This document shows, one piece after another, positions 43,959-56,870 of a DNA stretch of 64,000 nt; position 1 is the first letter of the stretch, and each line of letters starts with the position of its first letter. The stretch is from positions 689,951,877 through 690,015,876 of the forward strand of contig CM068368.1 of assembly GCA_034769895.1 (NCBI GenBank), given 5' to 3'. The notes beneath the pieces are model-generated. The model made no database searches and was not told where the DNA came from. It saw nothing but the letters and a program-made list of their open reading frames with translations. The stretch comes from Magicicada septendecula (Eukaryota > Arthropoda > Insecta > Hemiptera > Cicadidae). A program made the position numbers and the translations under genes.

Positions 43959-46900
43959 ACCCCCAAAAAATCCTAAATCCCTGGCTTAGATTATGCCAGA
44001 TCCTCCACCGATATGTTTCCCCTTTTATGCAAGCTGGGCTGTCTTTAGCAGATGCTGGGCTCACACACTCTCACATTATACAGTGACATTATAGATTATA
44101 ACATTGCAAAAATTTTTTTTTTTTAATTCTTTAAATTACCACACGTTGTCTTCAGATAGAATTAATTCATAAATTTTGAATAAAGTCTAAAATATTCTCT
44201 TCATTATTTTCTGTTTTCTGTAAAATGACTTAAGTTAAACATTTTTTCAAATTGAACATATCCTTAACCTAACATGTAATCACTTAGAGTCTAACAATAC
44301 AATGCAATACAAAATAAATCAATAAAATAAACATGGTTAACACACAAATAATAAAATAATCAATACTTTAAATATTCACTCGCTGGCAGGCGAAAAATCC
44401 AGATTTTTTTTTTTCAAAAATTAAATTTCCAAAAAATTTTAAAATTCAAGAAACAAAAATTCAATTTTATTTAAATGTTTCCTTTATATATATAAATTGT
44501 TTAAAATCTGTTTGAATTGATCAACTAAACAAATTGAATTGACTTCCTACTATACAAGCTTAGTGGGTGTATGACCTCATCAGCTGATCGAAACTAGGTC
44601 AAGTCCAAAACCCCTACCCACATGTGTTATGTACGCTTTCTATCTGAAATTACATTTGACATCTGTAACAATCTAATTTGAAACACAAAACAATAAAATA
44701 AAACATTTAAAATTAACAAAATATTATTATAAATAATAAGCAAATTGACATTTCAATTATTCAAAATAAACACCTTATACCTTTACATTATCCAATTCTC
44801 TCAAAGTTTTGTCACTGGTTTCAAAAATAAAATTTTATATATTCAACTACAACTTTCTTCATTTTACAATCTCATTCCCTATTACTGTGGGTGATTTAAA
44901 TTATCTATTCTCATTTAATTTACTACTTGATCTGTCTACATATATAATCTTTCTCCCCTATGACTCTAACCTCTAACAACTTCAACTACCCCGACACCCA
45001 TCTCTATCAAAATATCTATCCCAAAACACTCTCTAACCCCAACTTATCATGGAACTCAATAATTCGCCACCTTCTCTATAGATATAAAAAATACTCTAAC
45101 CCTTTGTACATAGGATACGTGTTTCCCCACCCAAAAACTCAATTCCCTTATTTGGCCCCTGGATTCTACCTAAGGCGGCCCCTCCTGACTAAAATCTATC
45201 CCTATCCCGTCCCAACTTATCATTATGTTGCGGACTCCCACATTACACTACCCCCTACTACAAAATTGCCATCCCCAAAATCTCAATCTCATTACCTTAC
45301 TACAATTACCACAAAATAACATCATTAATTATAAACATCAATATATCACTCAAAACTCCACATATATTCTCCATTACTACTGTGTCGACATCAATACTTC
45401 TCAAAATTCTAGAACATTACATAACTTCAAAACAATATTACATTATTCTCAAAACAATATTATTCTCTCCTATTTCAACTTTAACTTTAACGTCACTTGG
45501 ACAGATCTACATGTCCCAGCAAATATTCATCGCCCAAAACTATCTCTTGTTAGCTCTGACAAATTGTTACTTTACTTCTCATTTTATCAAATTATTTTTA
45601 TCATTACTTTAAAACATCTGTAATACATTAAAAAATTACATTGGGGGGCGAATATTAGGGGAAATCTCCCGGCACTATGGAACAGCGGCTACCACTCTGC
45701 CCGCTTGGGGGCAGCAAAGCCAGGTGGTAGACCCGCATTAAGGGCGTTTAAATATATAACGAAGGTATGTTGATACCTGAACCTTTTTAAAATGTAATAG
45801 CGGAAGCAAAGACACGGAGAGGTAAAACTACTCCAAAATATGCCGTCTTTGTGGAAGCGAAAGGGCGCTACAGTCCTCCATAACTTGAAATAGAGTGTGT
45901 GGCTGGGGGGTGGCTCAGAGGAGCCACGAATTTAAATTTTACCACATAAAAAATTTTTTGCTAACTCAAATTTTAGTCCAATAAAACGCTTGTGCTCTGT
46001 TAAATAATTAGATGCTCAGACACTCAATATAAGGTGTTCATGCTATAATGTTAAATGTATTATTTCATTATCGTAGGTTAAATATAAGCATTGATAAAAA
46101 TATGTGTTTTCATTATGTGTGTATTCTTTCAACTAAGCAGATAATTAAACTGCCTGGCAGGCAGTTAACGTAATAGAAGTGAGTATTGATAAATATATTT
46201 CATATAATTTGTTCAATTTTGAGATGTGTTTTCATTGTGTTAGGGAGATCAGCTGATCAGCAATAACATGTCGCTGGTATATTGGTTATAAATGTTCCAA
46301 GTAAGTAGTGTTTAATGTAATGTTTTAATGTATTACAGATGTTTTAAAGTAATGATAAAAATAATTTGATAAAGTGAGAGCTAAAGTAATAATTTATGCA
46401 AGTTAACGAGAGATAGTTTTTGGGTGATAGATATTTTGTGGGACATATAGATCTGTCCAAGTTGAAGTTACAGTTGAAGTAGTAAAGATCAAAATATTGT
46501 TTTGAAGTAATGTAATGTTATAGAATTTTGAGAAATATTGATGTTGACACAGTAGTAATGGAGAATATATGTAGAGTTTTGAGCGATATATTGATATTTA
46601 TAATTAATGATGTTATTTTGTTGTATTTGTAGTAAGGTAATGAGACTGAGATTTTGGGGATGGCAATTTTGTAGTAGGGGGTAGTGTAATGTGGGAGTCC
46701 GCAACATAATGATAAGTTGGGATGGGATAGGACCGATTTTAGTGAGGAGGGGCCGCCTTAGGTAGAATCCAGGGGCCAAATAAGGGAATTGAGTTTTTGG
46801 GTGGGGGAAACACGTATCCTAAGTACAAAGGGTTAGAGTATTTTTGTATATAGAGAGAGAAGGTGGCGAATTGAGTTTAAGGATAAGTTGGGTTTAGAGT

Positions 46901-47944
46901 GTTTTGGGATAGATATTTTGATAGAGATTGGTGTCAGGTTAGTTGAAGTTGATGAATATTAGAGTCAAAGGGAGGAAGTTGATATATGCATACAGATCAA
47001 TTAGTAAATTAAATGAGATAGATAATTTAAATCACCCACAGTAATAGGGGATGAGATTGTAAAATGGAGAAAGTTGTAGTTGAATATATAAAATTTTATT
47101 TTGAAACCAGTGACAAAACTTTGATAGAAGTTGGTAATGTAAAATTAAGAATTGTTTATTTTGAATAATTTAAATGTCAATTTGCTTATTATTTATAATA
47201 ATGTTTTGTTAATTTTAAATATTTTATTTTATTATGTTTTGTGTTTCAAATTAGATTTGTTACAGATGTTAAATGTATTTCCAGAAAGTATACATAACAT
47301 ATGTAGGTCAGGGGTTTTGGACTTGACCTAGTTTCGATCAGCTGACAGTGAGGTCACACATACTAAGCTTGTATAGTAGGAAGTCAATTCAATTTGTTTA
47401 TTTAATCAATTTAAACAAATTTTAAAATAATTTCTACATATAAAGGAAACATTTAAGTATAATTAAAATTTTTTCTTGAATTTTAAAATTTTTTGGGGAA
47501 AATAGATTTTTGAAAAAAAAAATGGATTTTTCGCCTGCCAGCGAATGAATATTTTAGGTATTGATTATTTTATTATTTGTTGTGTTAACCATGTTTATTT
47601 TATTGAGTTATTTTGTATTGCATTGTATTGTTAGACTCTAAGTGATTACATGTTAGGTTAAGGATATGTTCAATTTGAAGAAATGTTTAACTTAAGTCAT
47701 TTTACAGAAAACAGAAAATAATGAAGAGAATATTTTAGACTTTACTCAAAAATTTCTCAAAACAACTTGTTGTAATTTAAAGAATTTTAAAATTTTGCAA
47801 TTTTTAATCTATAATGTCAGTGTGTAATGTGAGAGTGTGTGAGCCCAGCATCTGCTAAAGGCAGCCCAGCTTGCAAAAAAGGGGAAACATATCGGTTGAG
47901 GATCTGGCATAATCTAAGCCAGGGATTGAGGATTTTTTGGGGGT
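43959..47944. repeat. Large imperfect inverted repeat inside element C
   Basis: The left arm (43959 to about 45630) is the reverse complement of about 46327-47944. Both are family internal non-coding DNA, for example the AGATCTGTCCAAGTT and AGTCCGCAACATAATG islands in opposite orientation. Arms differ by many substitutions and small indels, so they are separate copies rather than one recently duplicated segment. The spacer 45645-46020 repeats part of the structured block of element C in direct orientation. ORFs 44960-45319 and 45225-45623 are antisense readings of this non-coding DNA and are not genes. Confidence 0.75.
45645..45860 (+). ncRNA. Structured RNA block, partial third copy (element E)
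   Basis: Contains the 3' half of the block: GGCACTATGGAACAGCGG, the CTACCAC/GTGGTAG helix with CTGCCC/GGGCAG, and CAAAGAC/GTCTTTG. The 5' helices are missing because the inverted segment is joined just before it. Confidence 0.65.
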
Positions 47945-48189
47945 AGCATGTTAGGAGGTGAGGTGTGCGGTGGTACGTGTCTGTTCGATTTCTCGGTGTT
48001 GGGATCTCTTACGGAGAAGTCCAGTGATCTCGTTCAGATGCGTCCATGGTCACCAAGCCAGGGGGGTCATGTACCCATGAGGAGTAAGAACAAGGGTGTT
48101 GTTGGCACCAGTTCCTCACCGGTCCTCTTCGGGGTTTATCAATGAGATTTCTTCTGTTTTGGACAGCAGAATTCTCATTGAGGGGGTAT

Positions 48190-49545
48190 TGTAACGTGTC
48201 AAAATTTTGGGTTATTTTATTTATTACAGTAGGGGGCATTCGTATATTTATTTATTTCATTTTGTGTGGGATTTTATAAATTTATTGTGAAAGTTTTATT
48301 TCCCGATGAACGTTATTTCCGTTACTACAGAACTCATGGCAAGTAGAACAAAGCAGAGACGCAGTTACTGTATTGTGTAACTCGGCAAAGGAATTCGTAC
48401 CCCCTTCGAATTTCTCAGAACTCTGTATATGTGTCGATGCACGAGCGCAACTACTCAAACAGGCGCTCGGGGGACACGGTCAGCCCGAAAACCAAGATGG
48501 CTAGAGAACAAATTTATTCATCGTCTCCTTAGCGGTCCTCAGGAAATGCTGCTAAAGACCGCCCACTTTAATGACGTCAGCCAGTGCCTAGCTGAAATCG
48601 TCTGCTATCTTAACTTCAAAAAACTACATGCATAGCATAGGACGAAACTGTGACGAACAAATAACAGGCATCGGTTTCCTCAACGACGACGAAATCAAAC
48701 GGGCAGTGAACGGCAGCTTGCTACCGCCCAAAACATAGTCTACATTAGGCAGAGACGCTAAGCGGTCTACGGAAAACAGCGTACCGCTACAGACACCTAA
48801 AGTTTCGTTTCGGGCCCGGTTGGTCGAGTTTTCGTAAATGTAATTAATTCAATAAGACCGACCGGGACCCCCAGAAAGTAATAAACATCGCAGGGAGAAA
48901 TCTGGACAGTGATGTGGGGGAATTAAAGTGATAAAACAGATATTGAAGTTATGGGACTAAGCACGTGTTCGGCCGGCAGCGTGTTCGTGGACGGGTATCT
49001 CAGATAACAATCGGAATGTTTAAAATTCAATAAATAAAGGGTAAGGTATAAAAAAAAAATGTATGGAAGCGTGCGTGAGCAGAGTGGGCTGCCTTAGTTG
49101 TAAGTATAGTTAAATGTAATTAAAATTTGGTTGTGTAGCATTCTCATTCTGGTAATTATAACAATTAATTATAACTAATTCTCTTGTACTAGTAACAATG
49201 AAAAATGACTCAATTCATTAAAGTGATTTAGTTTACTTTGAACATGTGTTAGACTAAGTTATTTCGTCATTACCACTTTCTCATTTCTGTGTTGCGAAAT
49301 TCGTGTAACGGACCGGAATCTTTCTGAAGTATTAATTGGGTGGGGTCAGATCGCAAAATTGTCCTTTTTTACTTAAGGTGGAGTGTAAAGGTTTTCGATA
49401 TTTTATCCTATAGAAAAAATAAACGTGGCGACCTTGGTCTTCTGGTGAAATTTGGATATGGTAAGTAATTGAATTTGCGTACAGGTAAGTCCTGGTAGTG
49501 GATTTTATGTATTGAATATATTTTGGCATACATTTTATTGTTACA
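48190..49545 (+). repeat. LTR of related element E
   Basis: Starts TGTAACGTGTCAAAATTTTG right after the polypurine tract TTGAGGGGGTAT and ends TTATTGTTACA. It is followed by GGGTAGCATG, the internal sequence of element C. The first ~250 bp resemble the element C LTR, and the end resembles the LTR of element D. It is the 3' LTR of an element nested in C, with GGGT as the probable target duplication. Confidence 0.75.
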
Positions 49546-49796
49546 GGGTAGCATGTCAGACGACGAGGTGGACGGTGGTACTTGTCTGTTCGATTTTTCG
49601 GTGTTGGGATCTCTTACGGAGAAGTCCAGTGATCTCGTTCAGATGAGTCCATAGTCGCCGAGCCAGGGGGGTCGTGTACCCATGAGGAGTAAGAACAAGA
49701 GGGGGTTATTGGCACCAGTTCCTCACCGGTCCTCTTCAGGGTTTATCAATGAGATTTCTTCTGTTTTGGACAGCAGAATTCTCATTGAGGGGGTAT
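49546..49796 (+). other. 3' end of element C internal region
   Basis: Conserved islands GTTGGGATCTC and GAGAAGTCCAGTGATCTCG. A hairpin TCAATGAGA/TCTCATTGA (49746-49754 / 49780-49788) is followed directly by the polypurine tract GGGGGTAT before the LTR. Confidence 0.6.
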
Positions 49797-50976
49797 TGTA
49801 ACGTGTCCAAAATTGGGTTATCTTATTTCTTACAGTAGGGGGCATTTGTATTTTTATTTATTTCATTTTGTGTGGGATTTTATAAATTTATTGTGAAAGT
49901 TTTATTTCCCGGCGAACGTTATTTCCATTACAACAGAACACATGGCCAGTAGAACAGTTTGAGACAAAGGCGAGGCGCAATCTCTATTGTGTAACACGGC
50001 AAGGAATTCGCGCCACCCTAATTTTCTCGGAACTCTGTATATGTGTGGCGACGCCCGTACTTAACATCTCAGGACGGGGCGCTGTTAGTGACGCTGTGAA
50101 AACTCCAACGAAGCTGTAAAACATGGCGCTGGAGTGAACGATTTGGGACCGCAACCAGCCAGCTACAGGAAATGTATTTAAGCCACGCCCGCTGCTAGTG
50201 ACATCAGTATAGCAGAGGCAAATATTGTCCCCGGTGACCACACAAATAACGACTATGTTCCATGCATAGAATGAATACGATACAGCAAATCAACATTTAA
50301 CGACGACGAAAATCTGTTGGCAGTGACTACGCATTTCCTCCCGCTCAACCAAGCACACTTCCCAGTCCTACTCTGTCCGTGTCGGCCGACACCAGTATGC
50401 TCTACTAAATTTCATCAGTTTTTTTATATAAAAGTGAAGTAATCTCTTTAAACAAGTGACAGTGATGGAGGAATAGTTGCAGAACATTCACATCTAAATT
50501 TGTGATTCAGTTTTTGTTTTTTCGGGACGTTTACGACTTACCGCGGTGTGGCCACGAGGTCACTGAAGAACGCGTTGCCGGTGGGGACTTTATATCATGT
50601 ATTAAATCGAGTAATCAGGGTAATGGGGTTTTATAATAGAATGTGAGTAGTGAGTGAAAGGCAGGCTGGGCTATCTTGAGTAAGTAATTAGTATTAGTTA
50701 TATATGTAAAAGTAAAATGTAGGAACCAAAGTTGCACAACATTTGACGACATGTAAATGTATTTGGTAAACAATAATTTCAATAGTTGATCATTAAAACT
50801 AATTATTTCTCTTCCTAACGATGTGTAGAGTTAGTTATTTTGATAACCCATGAAACACATGTTTGTATCTACCATTCGCACGAAAGAATCCTGGCCCCAG
50901 AGAAACGAAACTTTGAAGGTAGGTGGGAGTTGTATTTATGTATTTTATATATTTTAAAGTGTATTTGAGCATCACA
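49797..50976 (+). repeat. 3' LTR of element C
   Basis: 1,180 bp, TGTAACGTGTCC...TTGAGCATCACA, followed by target duplication GTAA (50977-50980). Confidence 0.95.
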
Positions 50977-51184
50977 GTAATTATAGAATAAAAACTACCA
51001 ATATAAATTAACTAAAAAATTAAATAACTAATAAAAATGAGTGACTGTAAAACAACGATACAATTAATAATAAATTAAATTTACAACGATAAAATTAATA
51101 ATAAATTAAAATAATAATAACAGATGCAAGACTGAGATAGTGAGATGTTAATAAAACTCATTAAATATATAAAAACACATAATA

Positions 51185-52324
51185 TACTTTAACCTACCTG
51201 TAGAACTTCTATCCGGGCCAGGTTTCTCGTACGAACGTAAAATGTTAGCGTGATCTATAGATTACTGAAATAAGTAACTTGACTCATTTTTAGTGAAGAG
51301 AAATTACTAATTTTTTTTTATTCATCAGACTCATTTGAAAATCTTGTTCAAAATTTTTCTCAGCATTTTACAGATTACGTTACATGTTGCTTTGTTCTGT
51401 TGGCGTCTTCTACATACTACTTTACTCTACTATCTTACCTTATTGATCACTATACAAAACAAATATACAGACAGAGCCCAGCCTGCAATTTTTCCACACT
51501 CACTCAAACACACTAAATTATAAACCCCTTAACATTTTATAATAAGGCCCCCAGCCCTTACACTTAAACCGTCGGGAACGTGGTTCGCGCGCGCACTTAT
51601 CTTCTTGTGAAATTTCTTGTTTTATATTGTCCGAAAATTATAAATTACATTGTCTCCTTTTAACCCGACCGCGGTCACATAAATTCAAATGATAAATCCA
51701 CTTTTTACTGTTAAATGTAAAGTTTTGTAACGAGCCTACTTGGCCCGTTCCGGCGCCGGAGCGATCAGTTACCAGACTGGGATGCGTGCTTGGCTGAGCG
51801 GGAGGAACTGCGTATTCACTGCCAACAGATTTTCGTCGCCGTGCATAGCTGATTTGCTGTGGCGTATTCACTCTATGCATGGCACATAATGTGTTTTCTG
51901 TGAGGTAACCGAGGACGATATTTGTCGCTGCTATACTGATGTCACTAGCAGTGGGCGGGGCTTAACGATATTTCCTGTAGTTGGCTGGTTGGTGTTACAA
52001 ACTGTTCTTTCATGCGCCATTTTTTACAGCGCCGGTTGAGTTTTCTCGGCGTCACTACAGCGCCCCTCCTTGAGATGTTAAGTGTATGCATCGTCACACA
52101 TATACCGAGTTCTGAGAATTCGAGGGTGGTACGAATTCCTGGCCGCGTTACACCACAGAAACTGCGTCTTGCCTTTGTTTCAAACTGTTCTACTTGCCAC
52201 GTGTTCTGTTCCAATAGAGTTAATGTTTGCACAATAATTTTACAAAACCCCAAAATAAAATAAATAAAAATACAAATGCCCCATACCCGCAATAAATGAA
52301 ATTACCCAATTTAGACACGTTACA
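51185..52324 (-). repeat. Inverted LTR related to element C (solo or remnant)
   Basis: On the minus strand it starts TGTAACGTGTCTAAATTGGG at 52324 and follows the element C LTR with many differences (e.g. ACAGAACACGTGGCAAGTAG, GGCGCTGTAGTGACGCC, GCCAGGTTTCTCGTACG mirrored). Homology ends near 51185. No internal element sequence is attached, so it is a solo LTR or a remnant. A target duplication could not be fixed. Confidence 0.7.
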
Positions 52325-52525
52325 ATAGTACGTCACACAGTAACTAACAATGTACGGGTAACTAAAATATCACACGCAAAGTTGGCAACACCTTTGCTTG
52401 CATACCAGCTGATACTCTGTTACCCTCCTGCCATTCACAAATTCAAAGTGGATTCGTCCATCCGTAAATTGGTTTCTGCGCATATGCCCTTAACTTTCAA
52501 TTTTACTGTACATGTCTCACATCTA

Positions 52526-53745
52526 CGAGGGGTGTTTGATAAGTCAGTGCAAAAATAAAGAAGATACAATTGTTACAATCTCCTTTCAAGACTATACACT
52601 CAGTCCAACAAAGATCAAGCATTTCGATCCCATAGTATGATTTATCGAAGTCTTCAAAATAAGCAGATGTTTCAGCAATAGCTTCATCATTTTGGGTAAA
52701 TCTCTTTCCAGAAAGCCATTTCTTCAAATTTGTAAAGAGATAATAGTCCAAAGGTGCTAAGTCTGGCGAGTAGGGGAGGGGGTGCGGAAGAATTTCATAG
52801 CGTAATTAAAACCATTTTGCTGTCACAATTACAGAAGAGTGAGCTGGTGCATTGTCTTGGTAAAAACAAACCTTCTTTTTCGTTAAAAAAAAAAAACCTT
52901 TTTCGTGTGGTTGTTTTTTCTTTATTTCCTTGTTTAGACAATCCAGCAGAGATGCATAATATTGCCCAGTTATTGTTTTACCCTTATCCAGAAAGGCAAT
53001 TATATTATGTCATGAGCATCCCAAAAGACAGTGGCCATCACCTTACCTGCTGATGGAACAGTTTTTGCTTTTTTTAGAGCACGTTCCTACTGCAACCCAC
53101 TGTTTTGACTGTTCCTTGGTTTCAGGATGGTGGTAATGATGTATCCAAGTTTTATCAACTGGTATAAAAACACTGCAAAAGTTCTTCTTGATTGCATTGA
53201 AACAGCTCCACACTGTGTTTAGAAATATTTATTTGTTCACGTTTTGATCAATTGTGAGCAAAGGCTGCAGCCATCTTGCGGACAACTTTTGCATATCTAA
53301 ATGTTTGTATAAAATATGATGCACCTGTTCATTTGAGATGCTTATTGTATTAGCAATTTTACATGACTTCAATCTTCTGTCCTCCACCATATCATGGATG
53401 TTTTCAATAATTTCTGCAGTTGAAACTTCAACAGACTGTCCAGAACGTTCAGTGTCGTTTGTGCTCATGTGACCACTACAAAATAACCAAAGCATTTGTA
53501 CAATGTTCTAGTCGATTCACCATAATATTTATCCAGCTTGGATTTAATTTCCTGTGTGGTTTTGCCTTTCAAAAAGTAATGTTTCATCACCACACAAAAT
53601 TCTCTTACATCCATATTTTGCACGTCACAATACTTCATCAAATGAACGATTAAAACAATCGGCAACAATAGAATTATGAATGTATGTGCACCGGCCCTTA
53701 AGCCGCTACACAATAATTAAAACTAGGCGTATAACCTAGATGGAA
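52526..53745 (-). mobile_element. Mariner relic with one visible end
   Basis: The left terminus CGAGGGGTGTTTGATAAGTC follows TA at 52524-52525, as in mariners. No matching right terminus was found, so the right boundary is approximate. It lies in the ATF6 intron. Confidence 0.7.
52560..53640 (-). pseudogene. Mariner transposase, heavily decayed
   Basis: The N-terminus MKYCDVQNMDVREFCVVMKH lies near 53638, then KGKTTQEIKSKLDKYYGES. A second frame carries VEDRRLKSCKIANTISIS and LSARWLQPLLT. Further on, in other frames, are YQDNAPAHSS (second catalytic Asp, near 52845) and PYSPDLAPLDYYLF (third, near 52760). The end is LDLCWTECIVLKGD. The spacing agrees with D,D34D mariner. Several frameshifts and stops, including at the run of A near 52890. 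Confidence 0.8.
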
Positions 53746-53749
53746 GCAA

Positions 53750-54868
53750 AAAGTGTGTTGGACCCAGTCTGACAGGACACGGAATGAAACTCTCATTGAA
53801 AAATTAACAAGTTATTGTTTTATTAGTGTTTGTTGTATAACAATGCCTTACATATTGTTCAATTAATCTGACATTATATTCTTATAACAATTCTTAGTTC
53901 TCATTTCCGATTAATTGGATTATGATCCACAATAGACATCACCTATCACAGGATTGCTCTTCAATAATAACACTTACAGAAACTAACAGTCTTAATCATG
54001 AGCAAGGTACTGGTACCTATTTAAATCATCAAAATAATTTATTTAAAAAAAACAATAAATAATTAAACAATTCAACTTCAGCTGGACTGCTGGCCTACAT
54101 TATCTCATCACCGTTCCCGAGCGGCAACCTTGATTTAGTCATCGCTGCTGCATACATTGCCCCAGCGCAGCACGGCCTACTGAATAACGTTGCTGTTCAA
54201 GGTCACTGCGACCGTTTGACCAAATAACATCGTCGCTGACTGCCACAGCCTATCGATCCAGCCTGGCAGCATAGAACGGAGAGATTAATGTTTAAAACTT
54301 GCTGCGGTAATTTAAAATTGCCACGGCACATAAGTTACTGAAATGTGGTAATTTCTAACACAAAATATTCAATATTCTACCACTACTTTCACAATGTTCT
54401 TTTTTACACTTTAGTTCTATTTTATTTTTAATAATATCAGTAAAGATAACACGAGATTTAGATTGAGACAATAATAGTAAAAGCTAGAGTGTGACAACAA
54501 TTAAAACTTTAAGTAGGAATGAAACTAAAACACAACACATATGTTGGTGTTGACTGGATTTGTGTAACAGCTCATTCTTCATTCCCCCATTCCCCTCCTG
54601 CTAGTTAAATTTCATCCATGCATACACTGCATTCTGCACACATGCCCTTAGCTTTTAATACAACTATAAAAATAATGATCAATTTATGTATCTGTAACTT
54701 TAACAATTTAAACTGATATTTGGGAACCATTTACACTCATACAATCTTGGCCTTCTGCTGAAAGATAGCACATAACGACAATGTATGTTCTCTCTAAACT
54801 CTGTCAATGTCACATAACAATCATATACACACGTTTAGCTAGTACAACTAACTACTGCCATCACTTAC
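53750..54868 (-). other. ATF6 intron; unexplained GC-rich island
   Basis: 54060-54320 is clearly richer in GC than its surroundings (CCCAGCGCAGCACGG, GTCGCTGACTGCC) but has no ORF or recognisable repeat. The rest is AT-rich intron. Confidence 0.4.
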
Positions 54869-55052
54869 TGGTTTTATTTCCTGTGAAAGGAACTATCTTA
54901 ATGTTACTGCCATTGACAACAATGACAGGTTCTTTCGGTGATGCTGATGGAACTGCAGAGACTCTCAGTGTTGGAGTTGGTGAGCTGGGTGGACTGTGAT
55001 CGGCTGTAATTTGTGTTTGGGGTGGTGATATGGGAGGCGTTTCCAACACAAA
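54869..55052 (-). CDS. ATF6: ATF6-like gene, internal exon (Pro/Ser-rich)
   Basis: A 184-bp minus-strand exon with acceptor TTTATAG before 55052 and donor GTAAGTG after 54869; phase 0 to phase 1. It encodes FVLETPPISPPQTQ, a Pro/Ser-rich stretch (HSPPSSPTPTLRV), then EPVIVVNGSNIKIVPFTGNK. This is consistent with the cytosolic activation domain of ATF6. Phase joins to 38675. Earlier exons with the start codon were not found up to 59 kb. Confidence 0.75.
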
Positions 55053-56870
55053 CTATAAAAACAAATAATTCTCATGCTATTATAATGATTAATTTATATC
55101 TTAAATTGATTTATTTATAACACGTGCATCATGATCAGTTTACAAATATATTAACTGTATTTAATATCTATTCTATAATTTTTACAGAGATGTATGCATG
55201 AACACTGTTAACAATATGTTTCTTCTGTGAGCTGCTCATGCAAAGCTTGTGCAACTCATAAAAATGGCAACATGAAATGTGCATACAGCGTTTAATAGAA
55301 ATTTTCATAAAAATGAAGTTTATTGTAGAAAAATGAGATATACAAATAAAAAAATACCAGACTTATTGCACAATAATACTTTAATTAGAGATACACTGTT
55401 TACACATCAAATCAGCTGAAATACTAGTTACCTTCAGTCGGTGAGTAAAAACATTATGATGAAATTACAGAATAAACCAAGAGGTTTCTATAATTGATAA
55501 GAAATTTATTAATTGAAATACATATTAATGATTTTACAAAATCTAAATATATATATTTTACAATACTGTTATGAAACAAATTTTATTTTATTATAGACAA
55601 TGATTAATAAAATACATTATTATTTACTTACTTATTTTTTCATTTTTCAGGCATGAAAGTTCATTATATGTATTCAGTAAGTGATAGACTAGTTATAATA
55701 TAATCATAAGTCAGAAGTTAACTTCTTTTTTATTATTTCCGATGTTTACACGTTCAATGCTTGTAAATACAAATAACTACTTAAATGCTATATTAAGTAT
55801 AGTAACATTAAAAAAAAGTAAATTTCCTACAAACACATTACAAACTACTAAAGAACTTCTAGTTTTTAAATCTTTCCAGGGTCACCTACATTTATTCAAA
55901 AGTTTTAAAACAATTGTTTTATCATTTCCCAAATTCACTTACCATCTTTTCCAAGAGGATAATGCATTCAATGTGATAATATGTATACTAAGAGTCTTTA
56001 ACAGTTTACCCACAACAATTGATAAATTTAGCATCAAACCGTGTGGAATAAAAATGATAAATAGATTCCAATCTAGGGAGTTTATTTGATCCTTTGTGTA
56101 TTCTGAACTTACATCTTTTCAATTTGAGGACTTGCTTTTCCTTTAAGAAAAAAAAAGGTAAGAAAGAACAGAACACTTTTTGACTCTGTTGCATCATTCC
56201 CCTTGTCTGTACTGCTGATTTATGCTATAGAATGAGCCTAAAAACAGACTTTTCACAAAGAGTTTGTGATCTGAAAAAATATCTTCACACCTGGTACTCA
56301 ATTCTCAGCTACCACACATTTTCCTTGAACTTTGCCAAAAAACCTAAATACTTTGCCTCGCTATTGTCATATATGTAGAAACAGACAATCAACTCAGAAA
56401 AGAACAGAAAAATCTATGGAAGATTTTAAAGTTATAAAGTACAAGTCTGAAATCTGCGTATTCCTACATTATTATCAACAGGATTTAAAATGAACATTGT
56501 ATATTACAAAACTGAATACAATCAATTCTGTGACATAACCATCAGCATCACACACTATTTATACGAAATTCAGTCACTTCACCGTAGATGTTTTCATAAC
56601 AGATTTGAACCTGTATTTCCTATTCTTGATGGCAATCTTCACATTCAACATACTGTTGCAACATGCATAACAGTATGAATAATATCTATAAAGAAAATGT
56701 GCTAAACTAAAGAAGAGTACAGTTTATATCCCTCACTAGCATCTGTGGACAAATTATTTCCCCTTTCATCAAGGATACTTACTGAACTTCAGTCAGCGCT
56801 TTCAGTAATTAACTTAAATGGTCCTACTCTATACAATATAGAGAAGAAATTTACTCGTGTTTTAAACATA
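55053..56870 (-). other. Probable ATF6 intron, no gene seen
   Basis: AT-rich. Several donor-like GTAAGT sites occur on the minus strand, for example at 55938 and 56780, but none has a convincing open exon behind it. ORFs such as 55742-56089 have no recognisable similarity. Confidence 0.4.

Larger units (their letters stand above)
39827..50976 (+). mobile_element. LTR retrotransposon C (pol-less, DDGG family, young)
   Basis: LTRs of exactly 1,180 bp at 39827-41006 and 49797-50976 differ at only about a dozen positions. Target duplication GTAA lies at 39823-39826 and 50977-50980. Contents: primer-binding site, intact gag-like ORF, structured RNA block, then a rearranged insert of the related element E (about 43641-49545), then the conserved 3' region and polypurine tract. 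No polymerase gene. It sits antisense in the 16-kb ATF6 intron between the exons at 38541 and 54869. Confidence 0.92.

Noticed and set aside
44960-45623. Plus-strand ORFs of 119 and 132 codons rich in Pro/Leu/Tyr
   Set aside because: They are antisense to the non-coding internal region of the LTR family (inverted arm); low-complexity, no similarity, not preserved in the partner arm at 46489-46779.
55920-56100. Possible additional ATF6 exon ending at donor GTAAGTG (minus strand, 55938)
   Set aside because: Good donor but no convincing acceptor and no ATF6-like peptide; frame consistency cannot be tested.
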